Below, in pieces: positions 48,905 through 58,731 of a DNA stretch of 64,000 bases. How positions within the stretch are numbered: the first letter of the stretch is position 1; every line of letters begins with the position of its first letter. The DNA is from Zeugodacus cucurbitae (lineage: Eukaryota; Arthropoda; Insecta; Diptera; Tephritidae), in NCBI RefSeq assembly GCF_028554725.1, contig NC_071671.1:2513501-2577500 (forward strand), written 5' to 3'. The notes beneath the pieces are model-generated. The model saw nothing but the letters and a program-made list of their open reading frames with translations. It was not told where the DNA came from and made no database searches. The position numbers and the translations under genes were made by a program.

Positions 48905-49740
48905 ATACCCTGTAATACATTTACCTTTACATGCCGCATTATGCAGCAAGAAAATGGGTGAAATCGAATAATAACCACGCCCACCTCCCCTAGAAAGGTT
49001 AGGTTGAAAATTACTAAAAGTGAGTTAACTCTCTAACGGAGAACGTCAGAAACACTAAATTTTACAGAAAAAATTATAGAGGGCAACTGCTGTCAGATTT
49101 TTTTATAAATAGGAAATGGGCGTGGCATCGCCCAGTTATGGGTCAAAAACCATATCTCAGGAACTAATCCACCAATTTCAATGATTTGGCACATAATATT
49201 TTCTTGGCACCCCGATGACACGGATGGAAAATGGCGGAATTGTATATCTGATTACATCGGTTATCCCATATCTGGTTCCAGTTGACTCACTTCGGTAACC
49301 TCATATCCGGTATTGGTAACACCATTTCCCTATATCCGGTACCGGTCCTCACACATCCGGTCCCGCTTGTCCCATATCCAGTAATTGTATTTCCGGTTCT
49401 GGTTCTCATCAATACCCGGTTCCGAAAGCATCATTATCCGGATCCCATATCCGGTCACCATAACTACATATCCTGTTCCGGTTACCGCATTTCCTGTTCC
49501 GCTTGACTCATATTCGTCCATCTGTGCCTCCGGTTCCGCTTGTCCCATATCCGTTCATATCATTTCCGGTTACGATTGTCTAATTTCCGGCTCCGCAAGC
49601 ATTATTACCACATATCCGGTTACCCCATTTCCGAATAAGGTAGTCTCTTTTCCGGTTCATTACCCCATATCCGGTTCAGGATGCTCCTGGTATCTGGTCA
49701 CCACATAATCTATAACATCATATCCGGGTACATTTGATCC
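48905..49740 (-). mobile_element. CTCTCG/CGAGAG repeat, partial copy 5
   Basis: On the plus strand it reads TAATAACCACGCCCACCTCC, GAGTTAACTCTCTAACGG, GGGCGTGGCATCGCCCAGTT and CCGATGACACGGATGGAAAA, the inverse of the plus-strand copies. At about 49262 it turns into the CCGGTT satellite. Neither full end is present. Confidence 0.65.
49262..49740 (+). repeat. CCGGTT satellite, long array
   Basis: About 480 bp of degenerate CATATCCGGTTCCGGTTACC units (the pentamer CCGGT and variants appear dozens of times). The 74-, 72- and 107-aa frames here (plus 49282 and 49385, minus 49330) are repeat translations, not genes. On the other strand the array presents many CCGGAA sites, the core that ETS proteins recognise. 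Confidence 0.75.
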
Positions 49741-52688
49741 ATATCCATATTATATAATTGCATAATTAAACCGAATATATGGGCCAAATTGTGTGATCTC
49801 GTAATAAATTAAATTAAAAATAAACAAATTGCGAGATTATCAGATGTTAGGTCACACCCAAAAGATATTCTTCAGAGAGAAATTCGAAAAATTATTTAAA
49901 TTTATTAAACTTTTATACAGAAAAAGTTGTCTATCTTCATATTAAGGAAAGACTACTCACGCAGCAAAGTCTTTGCTACTTCTCTCACCACTCTCTCCCT
50001 CTATATGAAAATTTACTCCACCGCTCTTTGAAGTTCAGTAGCAATAAGTGCGTCGTCTACTACTTGAGCAGCACAAAGGACACTCAACATTTTCTATTAT
50101 GCGCTGCCAAGGTTCATTTCTCAGAGGTTAGAGTACTCGCTCGCTTAATATACCTCGAGGACATATTGTCCGGATATCCGTTTTGATGTTTAGAACAAAG
50201 TCGTTCACACAGACGACTTCGGAACAATATATGAGTATGTATAGTATGTATTTACATGTATGGGTCAGACACGCCTTTCGCTTGTCAGGCACAAATGCAA
50301 CAGTTATGACTAATACAAAAATAAAAACAACAAAGTGGAAGAGAATTGCTTGTTGGCTGTTGAAGCGGCAGAGTGGTGCGGCCTTAAACTCGTAAATATA
50401 ACGGGATATACATATGTATGCGCGGATAAACAAATTTGCTGCTGCATATGTACTATATGAGTACACACACACACACACATGAGTATTTTAAGAGAGTATG
50501 TGAGAGAAGTTGGAGTGAAATTTGTATTTGTATTTTTGTTTAATGTATTTGCCGTGCTGTTTTTAGCATGCCGCTTTTGTTTTACACAAAGCAGGCAGGC
50601 AGCGGAAGCGGAAATGTCAACAGAAACGACAAAACATGCTTCCACCACTTCGACGTTTAACCCACTTCCGGTATACTAAGAGTGCTGCCATGTTGTTTTT
50701 AGACATTTTTAGTATTTTTATTTTCCGACCTTTCGCTTCTAATCCTTTTCTTTCCGCTTCCAACTTCCTTATGCATGCATACATATACAACAATATATCT
50801 ACTTGACAGCGTATTAGGCCTAAGCGCGTTGTCTTTGCGAGCGTGTATATTATACTAAGCTGCTTAGCTGTGCTCCGGCTAGCATACAAAGATACATATG
50901 TCGCCATTAAATAAGGCTTTTGAAAAACGATAAAAGTACAAATAAGCTGCAAATTGGTCATTGATGTCTGAAGTAGGCAGCGCAGCTGCGCTTTGTTTCC
51001 GTTGCTTTTTCGGGCATATAAATGTTAATCTAAAGCGGCTTACACTTTCGCAAATTAGAAATTGAAATGGAATAATGAAATGTAATGTCTAAATAACAAA
51101 TTGAGGATGTTCTGGATATGCCATGAAACTCTCGTTACTTGAGAAAATATATTTTTCCTAAGAAAGTACGCACAGTTCCTTCAACTTCATAGAAATATGT
51201 TGCGATATATGTATGAAGAATTACGGCGTCGACCTCATTATTTTCCATAAGAAACCTAAAATTCGCACTGTATTTGTTGTACAACTTCATTCTCAGCCAA
51301 AAATTTATACATTTAAGACACATAGCTGCTCATGTGACTCAAACCAAATTCACTTAGCAAATCTCTTAAGACACTCTATTTCATTCTTAATATTATTTAC
51401 CGCTGTTTCGCCATACTTTCGAAATCTTTTTATTAGCATTATTTCAAAATAGCAACTTGTTTAATTCAATTCCTCAAAATAGACGCATTTACGCGCCCAA
51501 ATGACCAAAAGTGACCGAAGTAATTTCCAGCAACACAACCAACAGACGAACTAATTTTTATTCAATAAAAGACACAGAAATGGACGCTCAAGCACGTTAC
51601 AACCAAAATTGTGTACGCACACACCTTATAGCAGTGGGAAACTTTGTCAAGCGCCTAAACGCCCAAAAGTATGCTATCGTCCGCTGCTATTGATGGCTTA
51701 TTGTTTTTGGGCGACTGCAAGTGCCAACGAGCGCCGAACAAAAACTTTTCTAATCTTGTTTAACAAACTCATAAAACTACAACGCCACAAAATACATAGT
51801 CTAATAAAAGCGTGTCCATGCGCCCCAAAAACAAAAATAGCAACAACAGCAACAACAACAGCGTTGAGCAGTAAAAACGACTTGTAAAAACTTTTCACAT
51901 TTACATTCGCATATTTATGCATAAGCGTGCATATCTTCACTACTTGTAAATGTAATTACAGTCATCAAAATGGTCACCAAATGTTTTGGATAAAAGCAAA
52001 ACGTGTGCGTGCGCCATCTAGCGGGTGTTTTCTTGGATGGCCCAATAAGTTTGCACCTATTAAAGGTGTGAGAAATGGTGTGGAATATAGCTTGGAGTGA
52101 ATGAGAATGAGAATTTCGACTTTTATGATGAGAGGTTAGGGAAAGCTATTAGCTATTATAGTTTGGATAAGTACAGTTTTCAAAGATTTTGCCTTTATTT
52201 GACTTAATTAGTTAATATTATATGGCTTGAAAAGCTTTAAATTAAATATTGTAGACAGATAAGAAACTTTATTTTGGTTATCTTCATATTAATTCTAGGA
52301 CGCAATAGTAACTCGCACATGCTGAGGCCTTTACCCGTCTAATATGACAGTAAATTTCTCCATATTTCCTCAATCTCAACAACTACTGCTCATACTCTCT
52401 CATAAATGCATGTCTCCGTGGTTCTATGTAGGCATTCTTCGCAGAATTTACACGTTCACACGTCGTGTGGCAAGCGCCAAGCGTCTTTTGTGCGCAAATT
52501 TGGCAGGGACTCAGCTGCCGTACATCCGTTTACTGTCACGTGATGGCATATGAAGGCAAATGCAATTGTCGTTGTTCTTGTTATTGTTGTAATTGTTGTA
52601 GTTGTCTTTGAATTAGTTGTTCCAATTTTAGTTGTTCTTGTTATAGTGGTTTTTGTTGTAGTTGTTCTTATGATAGCTCTTCTTGTTA
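49741..52688. other. non-coding stretch with simple repeats
   Basis: Contains a CA run at 50464-50480, AACAACAGCAACAAC at 51841-51860 and a degenerate GTTGTTCTTGTT tract at 52560-52690. Frames of 60-116 aa at 50128-50961 and 51511-51940 overlap on both strands without a domain. Confidence 0.45.
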
Positions 52689-53826
52689 TACTCTCGCAAC
52701 AAAAATTGCTAAGAGAGTATTATAGTTTTGTCCACATAACGGTTGTTTGTAAGTCCTAAAACTAAGAGTTAGATATAGGGTTATATATACCAAAGTGATC
52801 AGGGTGACGAGTAAAGTTCAAATCCGGATGTCTGTCTGTCCGTCCGTCCGTCTGTCCGTCCGTGCAAGCTGTACCTTGAGTAAAAATTGAAATATCTTAA
52901 TGAAACTTGGAACACGTGTTCCTTGGCATCATAAGAACGTCAAGTTCGAAGATGGGCGGAATCGGACCACTGCCACGCCCACAAAATGGCGATAACCAAA
53001 AACACATAAAAAGCTATAACCAAGCCATAAATAAAGTTATGAAAATAAAATTTGGAACATAGGATCGCATTAGGGAGGGGCACATTTGAATGTAATTTTG
53101 TTGGAAAAGTGGGCGGGATCGCGCCCCAAATAGGTTTTATGTATCTTGCAAACAAATAAAACTATATAAACCAAACTTTCTGCAGTCGTTTCTTTTAGCC
53201 GTTTCCTTATACAGTCCAAAAATGAAAGAAATCGGATAATAACCACGCTCACCTCCCATACAAAGGTTAGGTTGAAAATTATTAAAAGTGCGTTAACTCA
53301 CTAACCAAAAACGTCAGAAACACTAAATTTTACATAAGAAATGGCAGAAGGAAGCTGCACTCAGATTTCATTTTTTACAAAATGGAAAAAGGGCGTGGCG
53401 TCGCCCACTTATGGGTCAAAAACCATATCTCAAGAACTACTCGACAGATTTCAATGAAATAATAATATTTATAATATTTTCTTGACACCCTGATGACACT
53501 GGTGGAATATGGGCGAAATCGGTTAACAACTACCAATATAACTCAATTTTGAATCCTTCTGATTCGTTCACGTTATAATGTATACATAAGCAACCGATAA
53601 AGATAGCGAAATAAAACTTTACACAAATGCTGTATTTGCGCTGTGACATCACTTGTTGAAAAATTGTCGAAAGCGAACCATGACTTTTCAAGGCCACTGA
53701 TATCAAACATGAAGAGCTCAGTGCCTAAGGGTAATTTTTCACCGAAAATATAGGTAAATCTCTAAATAAATTGCGAGAGTATAAAATGTTCGGTTGCACC
53801 CGAACTTAGCCTTTCCTTACTTGTTT
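52689..53826 (-). mobile_element. CTCTCG/CGAGAG repeat, compact copy 6
   Basis: The clearest full copy, 1.1 kb, inverted. The plus strand starts TATACTCTCGCAACAAAAAT and ends ATTGCGAGAGTATAAAATGT, then CCTTTCCTTACTTGTT. The CTGTCTGTCCGTCCGTCCGT tract at 52830-52862 and GTGGGCGGGATCGCG also occur in variant form in copy 2. It inserted into the GTTGTTCTTGTT tract, which resumes at 53827. Confidence 0.75.
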
Positions 53827-54950
53827 TAGTTGTTCTTGTTACCACAGTGCCTACCATGACATGACAAGAATTGTTGCCTGATTGTTGCTTTGGCCAACTA
53901 TGCAGCGCTTTGTTATTGCAGTTGTTGTACATAATTGGCATTTGAATGCCTGCACGCTGGAACAATGGTGACGCGCACGCGCCTGCTGCAAATTTAATTT
54001 ATGACCAACTGAATGACGGTCACCACATACAAAAGCCATAACTGCTATTTATACATATGTAAATAGGCGCGCAAAAGCGTTCACACAAAGCGACGCGTGT
54101 GCATATGCCTAGCTGGTGGGTGAGACGTGGAGGCGCTACAACATCCAGCGAACAACACAAAAGCGCTCATCCTGGCCGCCACCCACATGTTGTGACAATG
54201 ACAGCAACGCTTAACTATTTCAGCTAATTAATTTATCTGCTCAAAACTATTGTTCAAAGGCATGTAAGCATGGAAACGTGGCGCGGGTCTGTTGTTGTTG
54301 TTTTGAATGTGTGGGTGTTGGCGCATTTTAAATGATTTTGCACGCTTTTCCTGCATTTCACATTGAAAAGTGTCAAATATATCGATAAGCGTGTGCCGCT
54401 GGTAAGCGATGTTCTGACAATTTAAGCGTTTGGGAATGGGAATTTAATTATTTCCAGCACAAATTCCATCAATAGTTTGTGCGGCTTTTTCGCAGCTTCG
54501 AAAAGTTAGCATTTAGTATACAATATATCTATGCAAGCTCCCAGTGGTCCTTTTCAATAAATTTATTTTGGTAGCCGGTTCCTAGTGAAGGAGCGTATAC
54601 TTCTGGTGGTACCGAGAGGCTCTGTGGTCGGTTAATGTCGGCTCATTACAGGTTTTAAGTCAAGAGACTTCGTCCGAGACCTTTCTGTCTGCTGATCTCC
54701 ACTATCAGAGCTCTCTCTCTCTCTTAACCGCCGAGTCCCGCAGATCTATACAGGTACCCAGTGCTGATTTCAATCAAATCTACATGTGATTTTGATTAAC
54801 AAATTTGAGAAATGTAAGGAACTGACGGTTCGGCTCTGAGCTACCACTGCTATTATGGCGGATGTCTTTTGCCTTAAATGAACTTGGGGTAGAGCAATTG
54901 GTATAAAATCACCTGAAGCTATCAGTGCGTTCAACAGTTATAGACGTGTA
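53827..54950. other. non-coding stretch, nothing recognised
   Basis: Unique sequence with CTCTCTCTCTCTC at 54712-54724. Short frames on the minus strand (53762-54039) have no domain. Confidence 0.4.
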
Positions 54951-54954
54951 AATA

Positions 54955-55505
54955 TGGAGTTCACTAACGTCGTAATTCGCGCTATTTTAAAGGCAAATCC
55001 GCTAGAGAAACGTTCCGTGAGATTAATTGTGTTTTGGGGGATGGTACTCTATCATTTCGAACTGTCGAGAATTCAAAGCGCGTGAAAACGACACCATGGA
55101 TGACGACGAATACCGTTCAAATCAGGAAAACATCGAGTTAGACCGGCATGTGGCATCTGGTGACATCGCCCAGGGGGTGGGAGTTAGTCACCAAACCATA
55201 TTAAATCATCTGCAGCATGATTTGGGTGCCGCATGATTTGACGCAAAAAATCCTTTTGGACCGAATCAACGCCATATAGCCCGGACATAGCGCCAAGTGA
55301 TTACCACCTGTTTCTGTCCATGGCGAACGCCCTTGGTGGTGTAACGTTGAACTCAAAAGAGGTTTGTGAAAAGTGGCTGTCCGAGTTCTTCGCAAATACG
55401 GAGAGGGGCTTCTACGAGGGGGGTATTATGAAGCTGCTGTCTAGATGGAAAGAGATTATCGAACGAAACGGCGCATATTTAAACTTAATCCGATCACTAT
55501 AACAC
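54955..55505 (+). pseudogene. mariner transposase with central deletion
   Basis: Begins at ATG 54955 (MEFTNVVIRAILKANPLEKR). It continues in shifting frames with GDGTLSFRTVE, HVASGDIAQGVGVSHQTILN and DLTQKILLDRINA, then jumps to SPDIAPSDYHLFLSMANALG (third catalytic Asp), EKWLSEFF, GIMKLLSRWKEIIERNGAYL and a stop at about 55500. The first and second catalytic Asp regions are deleted. It resembles the copy at 46881-47645 where the two overlap (GATGGTACTCTATCA shared). Confidence 0.8.
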
Positions 55506-55559
55506 TTTTAATGAAGCATTGAATAAAGAGCAAAAAAATCGGAAGGGAGATATTTGCCA

Positions 55560-55795
55560 ACCTAATATACAGTATTTATAGCTACCCAGTAGAATCATTT
55601 GCGACCTCAAACGCAAGTATCACCCTTCTAACCGAACCTAATCTAACCCAATCTAACTAAGAAAACAAGTATTCCTGGTCAAGGATTCAGAAACAATTTG
55701 TATGGAGATTTAACTAAGAAGTATTTACAACCGTCCAACAGCGATGCTTTGCAAACTCAAACGCAAGACTCGGTCTTCTAACCTAACCTAACTGA
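55560..55795 (+). repeat. two diverged direct copies of a CTAAC-tailed fragment
   Basis: Both copies carry CTCAAACGCAAG followed by a pyrimidine-rich bridge and a CTAACC-type tail: 55612 with tail TCTAACCGAACCTAATCTAA, and 55762 with tail TTCTAACCTAACCTAACT. They are about 150 bp apart. The tails resemble the 3' tails of the non-LTR fragments at 4989, 14519 and 31326, in opposite orientation. Confidence 0.5.
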
Positions 55796-56252
55796 AAAAG
55801 CACTTCTAATAACTACTTTTTTGCATTAGAAAAGCATTTAATATTCACAAGCAGACAGGCACACCGGCATAATCACAAATTGACTTACTTAATGATGGTG
55901 AAATGTGCAATCCTTGCGACCACTGTGGCTCAATGATTAGATTTTGAGCGGAAGTAATTAGCTGAAATTATGTATGCCTGCATGCCATCGAATATATCAA
56001 GACGCAGTGATACATGCTGTATGCATACTTAGAAACAATGGCATAACTTGCATAAGCATGCAGCAGCTCGGGTAAATATATCCATGTGCAAATAACTGTC
56101 AATAACGGTACTGATTTGCTCTTTTACAATACACTATAGAGTATATATATATGTCATGCTGTTTGTTTTCATATACAGCTTTTCAGTGCTGCCAATCAAT
56201 ATTCTATCATTTATACCAGTTCTCTGTTCGTTTCGCCACGTTCTAAAATTGG
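55796..56252. other. non-coding stretch, nothing recognised
   Basis: Unique AT-rich sequence, no frame of interest. Confidence 0.4.
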
Positions 56253-56290
56253 TATAAATGAGAGTCTCATCTCGCTTGGCACTCTCAATC
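56253..56290 (+). promoter_or_regulatory. candidate TATA box and initiator without a gene
   Basis: TATAAA at 56253-56258 is followed by TCAATC at 56285-56290, which fits the insect initiator TCANTY. The A at 56287 is 34 nt after the first T of the TATA box, slightly long. The following leader ends GAAATG at about 56335-56340, but that frame closes after seven codons. It may be the remnant of a small gene or a chance match. Confidence 0.35.
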
Positions 56291-56472
56291 ACTTTCACAA
56301 TTTTGCAGTGCCGAAGTTTATCAAATAAATAGTGAAATGTTTCAGACCAAAAAAGCTTAAATCAAAATATAAATAAACCCGTTGCGTATTCAAATAAAAC
56401 CCGTGGGACATGTACGATTTTTGGAATGCTCATTTTATAGTATACTGTAGATTATTTTATGTGCGCACAATA

Positions 56473-56478
56473 TTTAAT
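56473..56478 (-). terminator. candidate poly(A) signal of the peritrophin gene
   Basis: ATTAAA on the minus strand, about 78 nt past the stop codon. It is the commonest variant of AATAAA. No AATAAA is seen on that strand closer to the stop. Confidence 0.4.
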
Positions 56479-56555
56479 AAAGATTAGCAGTGTTTGGAAA
56501 CTGAATATGTCGATCTGTCGATCTGTGTTTGGTCTATTTAACGATGGAATATGTA

Positions 56556-58642
56556 TTAAAGTCTTCGACAATTTTGCACTTCGCGACGAGGACGGCAACT
56601 ATTCAAATCTCTATCAAACCAAAAGCCAAACGGACATCTGAAAGGCTCTACACGTCCGTTGAGACAGACATAGAAGCGATAACAGAATCGACGGTCTATA
56701 AGATAGGTCCCATCCGGCAATTCGTTGCAATCGTTCCTAGAACTATACACTCGTATCGTGGAATCTGAATCACTGTCATTGTCAAAGTCTTCGTCGTCGT
56801 AATGGAAATGCCATCTGTGATCTGTTGTTATACACGGTGTTGTTACACATGGCGGTGTTGTTTCACATGGTGTTGGTGTTGTTACACATGGTGTTGTTTT
56901 ACATGGTGTTGGTGTTGTTACACATGGTGTTGTTTTACATGGTGTTGGTGTTGTTACACATGGTGTTGTTTCACATGGTGTTGTTACACATGGTGTTGGT
57001 GTTGTTACACAAGGTGTTGGTGTTGGTGCCTTAGTGGTTATTGCCTTAGTAGCTATTTCCTTAGTAGTTATTGCCTTAGTAGTTATTGCCTTAGTAGTCT
57101 TGGTTGTTGGCGTTGTGATACAGGGAGTTGTCTCCGGTGTTGTAGGCTTGCAAGTGCAAGGTGTTGGCGTTGGTGTGTCGCAAGACGGTGTTGTTGCTTC
57201 TGTTTCGCAGGGTACTGTTGTAGTTTTAACAGTTGTAGACTTGGGAGTTGTTGTTTTAGGGGTTGTTGTATTAGGGGTTGTTGCCTTAGTAGTCTTGGTT
57301 GTTGGCGTTGTGATACAGGGAGTTGTCTCCGGTGTTGTAGGCTTGCAAGTGCAAGGTGTTGGCGTTGGTGTGTCGCAAGACGGTGTTGTTGCTTCTGTTT
57401 CGCAGGGTACTGTTGTAGTTTTAACAGTTGTAGGCTTGGGAGTTGTTGCCTTAGTAGTCTTGGTTGTTGGCGTTGTGATACAGGGAGTTGTCTCCGGTGT
57501 TGTAGGTTTGCAAGTGCAAGGTGTTGGCGTTGGTGTGTCGCAAGACGGTGTTGTTGCTTCTGTTTCGCACGGTACTGTTGTAGTTTTAACAGTTGTAGGC
57601 TTGGGAGTTGTTGCCTTAGTAGTCTTGGTTGTTGGCGTTGTGATACAGGGAGTTGTCACCGGTGTTGTAGGCTTGCAAGTGCAAGGTGTTGGTGTTGGTG
57701 TGTCGCAATACGGTGTTGTTGCTTCTGTTTCGCACGGTACTGTTGTAGTTTTAACAGTTGTAGGCTTGGGAGTTGTTGTCTTTGTAGTTGTGGTTTTAGT
57801 GGTTGTTGCCTTAGTAGTCTTGGTTGTTGGCGTTGTGATACAGGGAGTTGTCTCCGGTGTTGTAGGTTTGCAAGTGCAAGGTGTTGGTGTTGGTGTGTCG
57901 CAAGACGGTGTTGTTGCTTCTGTTTCGCACGGTACTGTTGTAGTTTTAACAGTTGTAGGCTTGGGGGTTGTTGTCTTTGTAGTTGTGGTTTTAGTGGTTG
58001 CTGTCTTTGTAGTTGTAGTTTTAGTAGTTGTAGTTTTGGATGTTGTTGCAAGGCGGTCTTGTTGGTTCACAAGGCTGCACGGCGGTTCCGTCGTAACACA
58101 AGGTGTTGGAGTTGTTGTGTCACATGGCGGTTCCGTCGTAACACAAGGTGTTGGAGTTGTTGTGACACACGGCGGTTCCGTCGTAACACAAGGTGGAGGA
58201 GTTGTTGTGACACACGGCGGTTCCGTCGTCTCACACGGCGGTTCTGTATCATCAAAATATCTGTCTTCACACGGCGGTTCTGACCCATCAAAAGATTGGT
58301 CTTCATCATGAGTTACATAACACTTAGCTAGCTCCGGTGCCACGCAAGCTTTCGTTTCACTATCAAATTGCATTCCCCTGCGACATCTGCGCGCTATAGC
58401 TCTGCCACGTCTGCAGATGAAGTAACGATAACAGCTATGTTCGTTCGGCAAGAGGTCTCCATTATTATATTCCGAACAATCCGGCGTATTGCGATAAATC
58501 CTTTGGGCAAAAGTTTCCGGACCCACAGCAAATACTAGCAGCAGAAAGTAAACTGCAAGTTAAGGAGACAATTGTATATTAACTTTATTTACGTAAAACA
58601 TTTCAGTTTACTACAATTCGAAGCGAACTTACGGGGCTTCAT
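56556..58642 (-). CDS. mucin-like peritrophin, secreted chitin-binding protein
   Basis: Two exons: 58642-58633 (ATGAAGCCCC) and 58552-56556, joined across an 80-bp GT-AG intron, giving 668 residues. The short first exon is needed: it restores a signal peptide (MKPLYFLLLVFA, then cleavage near FAQ at about 20). Residues 29-81 form a peritrophin-A (CBM14) domain with Cys at 29, 44, 50, 60, 73 and 81, and residues 612-665 form a second with Cys at 612, 627, 633, 643, 656 and 665. Both match the family spacing and carry its aromatic residues (YRYFIC, YRFYVC). Between them lie PPCVTT-type repeats, a KTTTT block, five Cys-containing units of 55 or 65 residues, then PTPCKTTPC repeats and an acidic stretch (DDEDFDNDSDSD). 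The family binds chitin of the peritrophic matrix or cuticle, and the T/P region is likely heavily O-glycosylated. No orthologue is named because the repeats prevent one by eye. Confidence 0.92.
57083..57975 (-). repeat. five in-frame tandem coding repeats, 165 or 195 bp
   Basis: The landmark TTAGTAGTCTTGGTTGTTGG (plus-strand reading) occurs at 57091, 57286, 57451, 57616 and 57811, with spacings of 195, 165, 165 and 195 bp, all multiples of three. The 30-bp difference is an extra run of TTKTTTPK-like codons. Each unit encodes VPCETEATTP, SCDTPTPTPCTC, KPTTPETTPC and ITTPTTKTTKATT. Units differ by only a few bases, which points to recent unequal crossing over or conversion. Confidence 0.85.
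58553..58632 (-). other. intron 1 of the peritrophin gene
   Basis: 80 bp. The donor reads C/GTAAGT at 58632 and the acceptor ACTTGCAG/TT at 58553. It has phase 1 and splits the fourth codon (CTT, Leu). The size is normal for fly short introns. Confidence 0.85.
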
Positions 58643-58697
58643 CTTTGCACCACTCTATTTGCGGAATCGGTTGTGTTGAAAGTGGCTGATTTCCGAC

Positions 58698-58731
58698 ACT
58701 GTGGACCGTAAAAGTGAGCGACTATTTTATA
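58698..58731 (-). promoter_or_regulatory. TATA box and start site of the peritrophin gene
   Basis: TATAAAA at 58731-58725 (minus strand), with CAGTG at 58701-58697 whose A (58700) lies 31 nt after the first T of the box. This implies a 5' UTR of about 58 nt before the ATG at 58642. Strong TATA promoters are usual for tissue-specific secreted matrix proteins of flies. Confidence 0.7.

Noticed and set aside
49282..49708. Pro/Ser-rich frames of 72-107 aa
   Set aside because: Translations of the CCGGTT satellite.
57656..58051. Minus-strand 131-aa Gln/Leu-rich frame and 80-aa Arg-rich frame at 58067
   Set aside because: Shifted reading of the same coding repeats.
56802..58311. Plus-strand open frames of 493 and 425 codons across the mucin repeats
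   Set aside because: They are the antisense of the Thr/Pro repeats; ACC/ACA/CCA-type codons give no stops when read backwards. The minus frame has a signal peptide, two CBM14 domains, an intron and a promoter.
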